NCBI GenBank assembly: GCA_030433055.1 | Contig: JAUILJ010000160.1 | Span: 1 to 11,777, forward strand | DNA: 11,777 bases | Origin: Polyangia bacterium | Lineage (GTDB): Bacteria; Myxococcota_A; Polyangia; Polyangiales; Polyangiaceae | Direction: 5' to 3' | In this document: positions 1 through 6,741 of the stretch, in pieces | Position numbering within the stretch: the first letter of the stretch is position 1 | Layout: every line of letters starts with the position of its first letter | Program-made: the position numbers and the translations under genes | Notes under the pieces: generated by a model | Seen by the model: only the letters and a program-made list of their open reading frames with translations | The model's database searches: none | What the model was told of the DNA's origin: nothing

Positions 1-1
1 C

Positions 2-370
2 GGCCACAATGAGGTCGTCCGCGTGGTCTACGACCCGGAAGTCGTGTCCTACGAAGAGCTCTTGAAGGTCTTCTGGGAGTCTCACGACCCCACCCAGGGC
101 ATGCGTCAGGGCAACGACGTCGGTACCCAGTATCGCTCCGGTATCTACTGCTACGACCCCCAACACAAGCAGCTAGCAGAGGCGAGCAAGCGGGCTTTCC
201 AGGCGGAACTGAAGGCCGCGAATTACGGCGACATCACCACCGAGATCCTGGACGCTCCAGAGTTCTACTACGCTGAAGCGTATCACCAGCAGTACCTGGC
301 GAAGAACCCGAACGGGTACTGTGGTCTCGGCGGTACGGGGGTGAGTTGCCCCGTGGGCCTGGCGCGCTGA
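2..370 (+). CDS. msrA: Peptide-methionine (S)-S-oxide reductase MsrA, 3' part only
   Basis: This gene is cut by the left window edge: 122 residues remain, reading in frame from base 2 to the TGA at 368-370. MsrA reduces the S-epimer of methionine sulfoxide, free or in proteins, using thioredoxin, and so repairs oxidative damage. The remaining residues follow the family closely: WESHDPTQGMRQGNDVGTQYRSGIY, here split as WESHDPTQGM and RQGNDVGTQYRSGIY, then TTEI, FYYAEAYHQQYL and NPNGYCGLGGTGVSCP near the end. The two recycling cysteines are C107 and C116 of the visible part, eight residues apart as in the mammalian enzyme (E. coli has seven between them). The catalytic GCFWG segment lies upstream of the window and cannot be checked. 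A small unknown gene follows 49 bp downstream on the same strand. A 10-bp palindrome, acgtcgacgt (374-383), lies just after the stop. The family call is very secure. Confidence 0.97.
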   Translation, partial: GHNEVVRVVYDPEVVSYEELLKVFWESHDPTQGMRQGNDVGTQYRSGIYCYDPQHKQLAEASKRAFQAELKAANYGDITTEILDAPEFYYAEAYHQQYLAKNPNGYCGLGGTGVSCPVGLAR

Positions 371-419
371 CCTACGTCGACGTTTTGCAGCAATCCATGA
401 GTGCGCTACAACCCGGCTC

Positions 420-671
420 ATGAAGCACCGGGAAGAACGCGAGTTCGCCATCGTTCTGCACTTGTCTGCGGAGTTCGCGGAAGACTACGAAGGCGAACAG
501 GATGGCTTCGCGTGGCACAAGCGCTTCCAAGAGCTGCTGCGCCCAGCGCTGCTACGTGGCGTGGTGGATGTACTCCGTACGGAACCGGGGGTCGAAGTCG
601 TCGCGGCACCTCGCGGGCGCAACCCGGAGGACGCGGTCGAGTTCAACGTGAGCTTCAGCCCCAAGCAGTAG
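420..671 (+). CDS. Small hypothetical protein, 83 aa
   Basis: I do not recognise the family. The protein starts MKHREEREFAIVLHL and ends EFNVSFSPKQ. It is soluble, acidic in its first half (EFAEDYEGEQDGF), and has no signal peptide, membrane segment or Cys pair. The pattern of an N-terminal strand (FAIVLHL), a helix (WHKRFQELLRPALLRGVVDVL), a strand (VEVVAA) and a last strand (VEFNVSF) suggests a compact alpha/beta fold; that is inference. I prefer this frame over the longer overlapping frame at 401-1012, because it has balanced amino-acid use and ends just before the convergent gene, while the longer frame is Arg/Ala-rich and runs antisense through the lipoprotein gene. No clear Shine-Dalgarno is visible before the ATG. 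It lies 49 bp behind msrA on the same strand and may be co-transcribed with it. Its stop is 20 bp from the stop of the convergent lipoprotein gene. Confidence 0.7.
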   Translation: MKHREEREFAIVLHLSAEFAEDYEGEQDGFAWHKRFQELLRPALLRGVVDVLRTEPGVEVVAAPRGRNPEDAVEFNVSFSPKQ

Positions 672-680
672 CTGGGGCTG
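656..680. terminator. GC-rich hairpin between convergent genes
   Basis: The arms cagcccca (656-663) and tggggctg (673-680) form a perfect 8-bp stem around a 9-nt loop. The hairpin spans the stop codon of the 83-aa gene and ends 11 bp before the stop of the convergent lipoprotein gene. Its position fits a shared, bidirectional transcription end. There is no T-run on either side, so it is not a textbook intrinsic terminator. Confidence 0.42.
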
Positions 681-691
681 CACGTCGAACC

Positions 692-1552
692 TCACTCGGC
701 CTTGTCCGATTTCGCGACCGGCGAGATGCCGATCACCAGCAGCCGCGGCGCCTTGGCGCCTGGCTTCTTCGTGGCTTCCTCGTCCCCATCAACGCTGACC
801 GTGATGCTCTCCGAGTCCACACCAACCCCGGCCAGGGCCTCGGCGACCTGGCTCAAGCGGAGCAAGGTAGAGTCCGCCGCCGCATCGCTGCCCCGCTCGG
901 AGATTTCAAGCTTGAAGCTCACCGCGCTGCCACCACGAGCCCGCGTGGCGACTCGCGTCAGGCGTTGACTGCCGGTGGCAGAAAGCACGCCATCCTCTGT
1001 GTACATCTCTGACGTGGGGAACTGCAGCACGGCGACTCCACGCTCCGATGTCAGCTTCACGTTACCCTTGGTTATTTCCCCATGGAATTCTAACGTGAGA
1101 TCACGCATCAATAGCACCTGAGCTTGACTCGCTTGCTCCACCTGAGCGAGCTGATGCGCCTCTTGCTCCTTGGCCTTGAGCTCCTGCGCCAAGCGCTCGC
1201 GCTCCCCCGCAAATGCCTTCAAGTGGCTGCCGACGCGGGCCAGCTCGCCACGGAGCTGCTTGACCACCGCCTCCGCTTCATCGCGCTGCTTGAGCGCGAC
1301 GTCGTAGTCGAAGTTTGCCTGCGCGACCGCGTCGCCGTCTTTCTGAACCGCCTTGCTCTTCGCCGCGAGCTCACGCTCAGCGTTATCGAGGCGCTTCGTT
1401 AAGTCGTACACCTTCTCGGCGGTCTGACGGTGAGCACGCTGCTCGACCCTCAACGCGGACTGCGCTTCCTCGACGCGAGCCGTGGGCGCCAGACACCCGC
1501 CCAGGCCGGAGGCTGCGAGTACGACGAAGGAGGCAATGATTGAAGCACGCAT
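692..1552 (-). CDS. Coiled-coil lipoprotein with degenerate OmpA/MotB-like C-terminal domain
   Basis: This is a predicted lipoprotein of 286 aa. I start it at the ATG at 1552 (MRASIIASFVVLAASGLGGC), which puts a normal signal sequence and lipobox (LGG-C20) at the N-terminus; an in-frame ATG at 1594 would add 14 polar residues ahead of the signal. Residues 24-145 are a long charged coiled coil (many ALRVEQR, LDNAEREL and KQRDEAE stretches). Residues 152-278 resemble an OmpA/MotB fold: VKLTSERGVAVLQFP, then LSATGSQRLTRVA, a strand FKLEIS, a helix STLLRLSQVAEALAGVGV and ITVSVDGDE. The usual peptidoglycan-contact Asp and the NxxLSxxRA arginine are not recognisable, so cell-wall binding may be lost. 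It lies 121 bp downstream of the PilZ gene on the same strand, with a hairpin between them, so coupling is uncertain. Lipoprotein status is well supported; the domain assignment is moderate. Confidence 0.8.
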   Translation of the reverse strand: MRASIIASFVVLAASGLGGCLAPTARVEEAQSALRVEQRAHRQTAEKVYDLTKRLDNAERELAAKSKAVQKDGDAVAQANFDYDVALKQRDEAEAVVKQLRGELARVGSHLKAFAGERERLAQELKAKEQEAHQLAQVEQASQAQVLLMRDLTLEFHGEITKGNVKLTSERGVAVLQFPTSEMYTEDGVLSATGSQRLTRVATRARGGSAVSFKLEISERGSDAAADSTLLRLSQVAEALAGVGVDSESITVSVDGDEEATKKPGAKAPRLLVIGISPVAKSDKAE

Positions 1553-1658
1553 GATGTGACTGAAGTAGGTCGGTCGCGTTTGGATACGCAACATCTTGAC
1601 GTTGATTGTCGAGGAGCCGCCTCAAACCATGGTGGAAGCGGCTTGGGACATCGGATGC

Positions 1659-1685
1659 CTGGTGAGCCTGTGGTCAGGCCACCAG
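1659..1685 (-). terminator. Hairpin at the 3' end of the PilZ gene
   Basis: On the plus strand, ctggtgagcctg (1659-1670) and caggccaccag (1675-1685) pair over 11 bp with a single bulged A around a 4-nt loop. In the minus-strand transcript this strong hairpin includes the last codons and the stop of the PilZ gene. No U-run follows, so it may act as a Rho-associated end, a 3' stability structure, or a partial terminator before the downstream lipoprotein gene. Confidence 0.48.
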
Positions 1686-2048
1686 CGCGCCGCGCAAGCT
1701 CGAGAGGTCCACATGCTCCGCCAGTGTCAGGCGATCGGCGTCACTGACGCGTTCGAAGCGATACGCTTGCTGCGATCCATAGCTCCAGATGCGGCGAGCC
1801 AGGACCCGGACCGCGCCGTGCCGCTCTGGAAGGTAGAGCTCGAGGGTGAGCAAGCTCGGGCCCGCGCCGGCCTCCCCTGGGCGCACGATGATGGCGCCAG
1901 AGGCGGACAGCTCGATGCAGCGAGAGTGGGCCTTGAGGCTGCCTTCCCGCACGGTAACGGGGAAGTCCGTGCGTGCGCGCGCTCCCCGGCGGTGCCGCAG
2001 GTGGTGCGCCCGGAGTCCCTTGGAATCCACGGTGTCGATGTTGTGCAT
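1674..2048 (-). CDS. PilZ domain protein, likely c-di-GMP receptor
   Basis: This is a 124-aa single-domain protein. PilZ domains bind cyclic di-GMP and change motility, polysaccharide output or envelope functions through protein contacts. The two ligand motifs are visible. An RxxxR box lies in RHRRGARAR (R20/R24, with R21 and R26 nearby). The second motif, normally D/NxSxxG, reads E46-L-S-A-S-G51 followed by AII. The first position is Glu rather than Asp/Asn, so binding is plausible but not certain. The rest (LTLELYLPE, VRVLARRIW, AYRFERVSDAD, LAEHV) matches the barrel strands and closing helix. I choose the ATG at 2048 over one 30 bp upstream because a strong GGGGAGG lies 6-7 nt before it. 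There is no output domain, so it must act on a partner. It is divergent from the transpeptidase gene, with 251 bp between the starts. Confidence 0.87.
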   Translation of the reverse strand: MHNIDTVDSKGLRAHHLRHRRGARARTDFPVTVREGSLKAHSRCIELSASGAIIVRPGEAGAGPSLLTLELYLPERHGAVRVLARRIWSYGSQQAYRFERVSDADRLTLAEHVDLSSLRGALVA

Positions 2049-2156
2049 TGGTGGCCTCCCCACGTCCCAGCAGCGCAACGGTCCACCGACCGAGTGCGCC
2101 GAGTTGTGAATGTGATCGTAAGGAAAGCCGTTCCAGCGGGGCCAAGTTCAGGCGAG

Positions 2157-2207
2157 TAAGCGCTGGTCTGGCTCGCGTAAAGCGCTGGAATCACTGGCTT
2201 CGCGAAG
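2157..2207. repeat. Spaced direct repeats and a palindrome in a divergent promoter region
   Basis: The octamer agcgctgg occurs at 2159-2166 and again at 2181-2188, exactly 22 bp apart (about two helical turns). Each copy contains the palindrome agcgct and is preceded by ta or taa. Ten bases further on, cttcgcgaag (2198-2207) is a perfect 10-bp palindrome. All three lie in the 251 bp between the divergent PilZ and transpeptidase starts, where operators are expected. The bound regulator, if any, is unknown. Confidence 0.35.
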
Positions 2208-2299
2208 TGGATCCCGAAGACTTTCATAAGCATACTCGCACACACTACGCGCGCTACACCCACATGTCGGTTTCTTGCCCCGCAGGCGGTCTGCTCTTT

Positions 2300-3691
2300 A
2301 TGCGATGGGGCGTGCTGCCGACCAATCTGCCCTCCGTCCGCGACCTGATCCTGCAAGCGGAGCACTGGTTCCCCAGCGCTCGGGGAATCGCATCGCGCTT
2401 GCGCCCAAGCTGGCGCACAGCGCTACCCGTCGTGTTGTCGCTCGGCGTGCTAGCAGCGATCCCCCATACGCTCCATGCGGAAGCGAACGCCGCGGAGCCC
2501 CAGGCCAGCGACCTCCCTGCAGAGCCGACCCGGCCGCCTACACCCGCGGTGATCCTGGCTTCTACGACAGGCAACGCGGAGGCCCCTCAAAAGGAACCTC
2601 AGGCCCCCAAGGTCGATCTCGGGCACGTGCGCTACGCGGACGGCAAAGCCTACGCAAAGACCGACGACGGCAGCGAGGCGGAGCTGACCCTCGACCCCCG
2701 CGTCCAGCACGGCGTCGAGCGGTTGCTGCACCGCGCGCACCCGGTGCGGGGAGCCATCATCCTCACGGATACGCGCACCGGGAAGGTCGTGGCCATCGTC
2801 GACGCGAGCCACGACAAGCCTGCAGGAGGTCGCGTCGCCTTTGGCTACGCCGCCCCCACCGCGAGCCTGTTCAAGCTGGTCACCGCTGCCGCGCTACTGG
2901 AGCACGCGCGCGTGTCGCCCAAGCTGCGTGTCTGCACCGACGGCGGGCACCGACGCATCGAGCGCAAGCACCTCGAGGCCGCCAAGGGCGCCCACGCGCT
3001 CTGCGCGCCCTTCGGTAGCGCGTTGGGTCACAGTCGCAACGCGGTCTTCGCCCAGCTGGCAACCCGCTTCTTGATGCATGATCAGCTCGCGGAGACCGCA
3101 GAGCGCTTTGGTTTCAATCACGACCTGCCGTTCTCACAGAAGGCGATCGTGGGACACACCGAGATCCCGTACAACGACCTGGAGTTCGCCCGCACCGCCG
3201 CAGGTTTTGGCGACACTCAGGTCACGGCGCTGGGCGCCGCCCACGCGGCCTCGATCATCGCCCACGGCGGCCGTGAAGCGCAGCTCACCCTGGTTGAGAA
3301 GTGGAAGGACTACCAGGCACCCGCTGACGTACAGCTCGGCGAACGTCGCTTCAGGCGGAGCACCGCGCGCCTGATGCGCAAGATGATGGAACTCACCGTC
3401 AGCGGAGGCACGTCTCTCGAGGCATTCAGCCGCAAAGACGGCATGAGCTACCTGCCCAATATCCGCGTGGCTGGAAAGACGGGCACACTGAAGCCGACCC
3501 GGAAGTCACCCACGACCTCCTGGTTCGTCGGCTTCGCGCCATCGCGTTCGCCCCACGTCGTCGTCAGCGTGCTGCTGATGAACGACGAGCTCTGGTATTA
3601 CAAGGCGAACGAGGTGGCTCGCGACGTCCTGCGCCTCTACTACGAGAAGCAGGCGGGCGTGACCAACCCGTTCGACACTTCAGAGGACTGA
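2300..3691 (+). CDS. Penicillin-binding transpeptidase domain protein, single-domain, secreted or membrane-anchored
   Basis: This is a 463-aa serine D,D-transpeptidase-type protein, expected to cross-link peptidoglycan in the periplasm. All three active-site motifs are present and well spaced: S189-L-F-K192 (nucleophile Ser and Lys), S245-R-N247, and K393-T-G-T in VAGKTGTLKP. Residues 41-60 form one hydrophobic segment ending TLHA-EA, a possible signal peptide or anchor, after an unusually long 40-residue N-terminus. A Pro/Ala-rich linker (about 61-105) follows. There is no glycosyltransferase domain and no recognisable PBP-dimer domain, so it is shorter than PBP2 or PBP3. Two cysteines between the first two motifs (VCTDGG and ALCAPFG) could form a disulfide. 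The frame is open upstream to 1973. I choose the ATG at 2300; the ATG at 2264 (12 residues longer) is the main alternative. Neither has a clear Shine-Dalgarno. The gene stands alone, divergent from PilZ. The exact role (transpeptidase or carboxypeptidase-like) is open. Confidence 0.88.
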   Translation: MRWGVLPTNLPSVRDLILQAEHWFPSARGIASRLRPSWRTALPVVLSLGVLAAIPHTLHAEANAAEPQASDLPAEPTRPPTPAVILASTTGNAEAPQKEPQAPKVDLGHVRYADGKAYAKTDDGSEAELTLDPRVQHGVERLLHRAHPVRGAIILTDTRTGKVVAIVDASHDKPAGGRVAFGYAAPTASLFKLVTAAALLEHARVSPKLRVCTDGGHRRIERKHLEAAKGAHALCAPFGSALGHSRNAVFAQLATRFLMHDQLAETAERFGFNHDLPFSQKAIVGHTEIPYNDLEFARTAAGFGDTQVTALGAAHAASIIAHGGREAQLTLVEKWKDYQAPADVQLGERRFRRSTARLMRKMMELTVSGGTSLEAFSRKDGMSYLPNIRVAGKTGTLKPTRKSPTTSWFVGFAPSRSPHVVVSVLLMNDELWYYKANEVARDVLRLYYEKQAGVTNPFDTSED

Positions 3692-3700
3692 CTTCCCGCC

Positions 3701-5431
3701 CTAGCGGCGGCGGCGGCGCAGCAGCATCCCGACCCCGAGCAGCAGACCCGCAGCACCCAGGTTGCGACTGCCACTGGTTGATGGGCTGAACTGGCAACCG
3801 CCGTCTTTCTTCTCGGCTCCAGCAGCGGCGCTCGCCGAGGGCGCAGCCGCCGGGTCCTTCTCGTCGGCAATGCCGGGAAGGCCGAGAGCTGGAACCGGTG
3901 TGATCACCACCTTCTCGGGGACGATCTCCTTGCGGTTGCGTGTCGCCAAGTCTTCGGCCACCCAGATCTTACGCAGCCCACGGTACGTACGCGGCGGCTT
4001 GCCCCAGCGCCAGCGATTGGGGTTATCGCATTTCAGCACGGAAATATCGGGGTGCAGGTTGATGTAGCGCATCTGGAGCATGTTGCGGTCGGCCGCTTTG
4101 GTCTCCGTCGGGAGTTCGCCCTTCGGGCCCTTGGGCAACTCCACGCCGCCACGCACGTTCTTCGCAGGCCCGATCTCGATGTCCTTGGCCAAGGACTCCT
4201 TGTCGTAGCGATGATGCAGCCGGCTGAGCATATACGAGTGGCGCGCCACCAGCGCCTTGCGCCGAGCGATCTCGGTGCGCGCGATGTCGTCGGCCTTCTT
4301 CTCTTCCTTCTTCTTCGCGTCGTAGATCTTCTTTTCCTCTTCCGTGCGCTCCGGAGGCTCCGGATTGCGCACATCCTCAGGTAGCGCGGCCTCGAAGACG
4401 TCAGCACCAAGGCTCAGCAGCTCGTGGATGTAGAGCGGTGGGTTTGGGCAGGGCTGACCACACTCCAGGGTGCTCCACGCGTACTCGTTGAGGATCCCCT
4501 TGGGATTCTTGGCGAGCAGCTTGTCATGCAGCGCCGCGTAGAACTCTCCCATGCGCTCCTTGACCTTGAAGTCGACGTTCAGGTTCGTGGGGGGGAAGAC
4601 GTTGTCGTAGTTCTTCGCCTCATAGCGGTTCTTCGGATCCATCACGGTGATCACGAGTTCCTGCTTCTTGCCGCCGGAGCTCAGGAGCCCGAGCGTGGAC
4701 GGAATCTTGGTGTACTTCGTTTCCGTCCAGAAACGAATAGGGCTCAGCTGCGCGCGCCCGTCTCCCACCAGCTCGACCTTGCCCTGGTCCACGCTAGCGA
4801 CCAGAAAGTGCTGCTTGGCATCGACATACGGTTTGACCGCCTCTGCCGTTCCTGGGGGGAGCTTGTAGCCCTGCTTCTCGAGCCAACCGGTGATGTTCGC
4901 CGAATCAGTCTGGTCCAGTAGCTTGAAGCTGTACTCGCTAGCGTGCTTGAACTCCGGCTCGACGGTCAGCGTCATCTCCTTCGCTGCCTTGCCTCCAGGC
5001 GGGGGCGCACCACCGCCGAGGAACGCCGTCTCAGCAGAAGCCTTGAGGTTGCGCTCCCACTCCTGCTCGGGCGAACCGGACTCGCAGGGATCCATCTCCC
5101 AGAATTCATGAAAGCGCGGGGCCGTGAGCTGATCCACCCGGGTCACGAACTCCCGCTTCAGCGTGGTCACGTGATCCATCGACACGTCTTCGGGCAGCGG
5201 CATCACCAGCGCGAACTCCTGGCTCGGACCGTCGTAGTCCGTCATCACGGTCACGACGGTCCGCTCGTCGCGGTGCATGATGACGATCTCCGTGGACGCG
5301 CTCACCCGAGCCTGGTCGTCCTTACCAACGAAGAAGCCCGGGAAGGCTTGAGCGCTGGGAGCGACCAGAGCCGCCGCGAATCCAGGCAGCAGCGCTGCCA
5401 GAGCAAACCGAGAAAACGCACGTTTGGACAT
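3701..5431 (-). CDS. DUF2330 surface protein with MYXO-CTERM-like sorting tail
   Basis: This is a 576-aa exported protein. The start at 5431 gives a clean signal peptide (MSKRAFSRFALAALLPGF and following residues, cleavage after AQA29); an in-frame GTG at 5536 would bury it. The mature N-terminus, FPGFFVGKDDQARVSAS then VVTVMTDYDGP and FALVMPLPEDV, is typical of DUF2330, a family of unknown function common in delta-proteobacteria and myxobacteria. A very charged helical stretch (about 355-415, EEEKKIYDAKKKEEKK) is followed by basic and aromatic segments (PNRWRWGKPPRTYRG). The C-terminus has an Ala/Ser linker, Cys546 in DGGCQF, a hydrophobic helix (about 558-571) and five terminal arginines. 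That is the layout of MYXO-CTERM signals that are cleaved and anchored by a rhombosortase/CPBP-type system. The five Arg codons lie in a short CGG-type run. The gene converges on the transpeptidase gene with 9 bp between the stops. The molecular function is unknown. Confidence 0.9.
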   Translation of the reverse strand: MSKRAFSRFALAALLPGFAAALVAPSAQAFPGFFVGKDDQARVSASTEIVIMHRDERTVVTVMTDYDGPSQEFALVMPLPEDVSMDHVTTLKREFVTRVDQLTAPRFHEFWEMDPCESGSPEQEWERNLKASAETAFLGGGAPPPGGKAAKEMTLTVEPEFKHASEYSFKLLDQTDSANITGWLEKQGYKLPPGTAEAVKPYVDAKQHFLVASVDQGKVELVGDGRAQLSPIRFWTETKYTKIPSTLGLLSSGGKKQELVITVMDPKNRYEAKNYDNVFPPTNLNVDFKVKERMGEFYAALHDKLLAKNPKGILNEYAWSTLECGQPCPNPPLYIHELLSLGADVFEAALPEDVRNPEPPERTEEEKKIYDAKKKEEKKADDIARTEIARRKALVARHSYMLSRLHHRYDKESLAKDIEIGPAKNVRGGVELPKGPKGELPTETKAADRNMLQMRYINLHPDISVLKCDNPNRWRWGKPPRTYRGLRKIWVAEDLATRNRKEIVPEKVVITPVPALGLPGIADEKDPAAAPSASAAAGAEKKDGGCQFSPSTSGSRNLGAAGLLLGVGMLLRRRRR

Positions 5432-5604
5432 CGGGGCGCAGGCTACCAAAAGCACCGGGGGCGCGCCGCTCATCCCGGCTACAAACACAGGCGCTACTTC
5501 TCCGCTCGCTGTAACTTTTTGCCTGAGCCAGAGCACTGGCCAGAGCTTGCCTCGCGCGCGTCGGGATTGATTGCCCCCGAGCCTGGCGCTACTGAGGCCG
5601 AACC

Positions 5605-6741
5605 ATGCTGCTCGAGCTAAGCGATACCCAGGAGCTGATCCAACGCACCGCGCGCGATTTCGCCACGCGGGAGATCCGACCGAAGGCCGCGGAGCTGGAC
5701 AAGACCGAGCGCTTCCCAGACGAGCTGGTGCGCGGCCTGGCTGAGCTCGGGCTCCTGGGGGTGAACGTCAGCGAAGAGTACGGCGGCGCCGCTGCCGGAG
5801 TCGTCGCGTACAGCCTGGCGATGATCGAGGTCGCCAAGGCGTGTGCGTCCACCGCCGTCACGATGGCGGTGACGAACATGGTTGCAGAGGTCATCGAACG
5901 CTTCGGTTCCCCGGAGCAACGCCAAGAGCACGTGACCAAGATCACCAGCGGCGAACACCTGACGGGAGCGTTCGCGCTGAGCGAGCCAGGAGCCGGAAGT
6001 GACCCGGGGTCGATGACCACAACCGCGAGGGAAACCGACGACGGTTGGGTGCTCGACGGTCAGAAGCAGTGGATCACCAACGGCGCGTATGCGGGAGTCT
6101 TCGTGGTTTGGGCGAGGACCGGTGGTCCCGGCACCAAAGGCATCTCCTGCTTCCTCGTGGAGAGGGGCACACCGGGTCTGACCATCGGCAAGAAGGAAGA
6201 CAAGCTCGGGTTGCGCGCGTCGAACACCGTACCCCTCACGTTCGACAACCTCCGAGTGCCCAGGTCGGCGCTGCTTGGCGAGCTGGGGGGCGGCTTCAAG
6301 ATCGCGATGATGGCCCTGGATGGCGGGCGGATTGGCATCGGCTCCCAAGCGATTGGAATCGCTGACGCGGCTCAGGCTGAGTCGGTACGCTACGCCCAGG
6401 AACGCAAGCAGTTTGGCAAGCCCATCGCCGACTTTCAGGCCATCCAGTGGATGCTCGCCGATAACCGTACGGAATTAGATGCAGCGAAGCTCTTGTGTTG
6501 GCGCGCAGCGGCGCTCAAGGAGCGAGGTGTTCCGTTCAGTCAGGAGGCGTCGATGGCAAAGGTCTTCGCCAGCGAGGCCGCAAACCGCATCTGCAACCGC
6601 GCCGTGCAGATCCACGGTGGCTACGGATACACACGGGAATTCCCCGTTGAGCGCTACCTTCGAGACGTGCGCGTGACGACGATCTACGAGGGGACCAGCC
6701 AGATTCAACGTGTCGTGATCGCTCGCGAGCTGCTCAGCTGA
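5605..6741 (+). CDS. Acyl-CoA dehydrogenase, short-chain/butyryl-CoA type
   Basis: This is a complete 378-aa flavoenzyme of the usual family length. It oxidises acyl-CoA to trans-2-enoyl-CoA with FAD and passes electrons to electron-transfer flavoprotein, in fatty-acid or branched-chain amino-acid degradation. Both family signatures are present: ALSEPGAGSDPGS (about 124-136) and QIHGGYGYTREF with RYLRD (335-354). The catalytic base is Glu362 in IYEGTSQIQR, the position used by short- and medium-chain enzymes, which argues against the isovaleryl and long-chain groups. WITNG (156-160) and RKQFGKPI (267-274) are also typical. The ATG at 5605 has TGAGG about 7 nt upstream. The stop overlaps the start of the Nudix gene by one base (TGATG), so the two are translationally coupled. 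The start is 173 bp from the divergent DUF2330 start. The exact chain-length preference cannot be read from the sequence. Confidence 0.96.
   Translation: MLLELSDTQELIQRTARDFATREIRPKAAELDKTERFPDELVRGLAELGLLGVNVSEEYGGAAAGVVAYSLAMIEVAKACASTAVTMAVTNMVAEVIERFGSPEQRQEHVTKITSGEHLTGAFALSEPGAGSDPGSMTTTARETDDGWVLDGQKQWITNGAYAGVFVVWARTGGPGTKGISCFLVERGTPGLTIGKKEDKLGLRASNTVPLTFDNLRVPRSALLGELGGGFKIAMMALDGGRIGIGSQAIGIADAAQAESVRYAQERKQFGKPIADFQAIQWMLADNRTELDAAKLLCWRAAALKERGVPFSQEASMAKVFASEAANRICNRAVQIHGGYGYTREFPVERYLRDVRVTTIYEGTSQIQRVVIARELLS

Noticed and set aside
401..1012. 203-aa plus-strand open frame
   Set aside because: It overlaps the 83-aa gene and runs antisense into the lipoprotein gene. Composition is Arg/Ala/Gly-rich without domain signals, as expected of a high-GC shadow frame.
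1973..2299. Upstream extension of the transpeptidase frame
   Set aside because: The added residues are Arg/Ser/Cys-rich, overlap the divergent PilZ start, and would bury the signal-like segment deep in the chain.
1596..2365. Long frames on both strands over and upstream of the PilZ gene (1596-2159 +, 1727-2365 -, 1741-2145 -)
   Set aside because: They share bases with PilZ, which has a strong Shine-Dalgarno and family motifs. The others lack any recognisable motif.
3696..3710. ccgcc/ggcgg hairpin between the transpeptidase and DUF2330 stops
   Set aside because: The 5-bp stem arises from the CGG run encoding the Arg tail, and no T-run follows.
5432..5536. GTG start for the DUF2330 gene at 5536
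   Set aside because: It would place 35 extra residues before a clear signal peptide that begins at the ATG at 5431.
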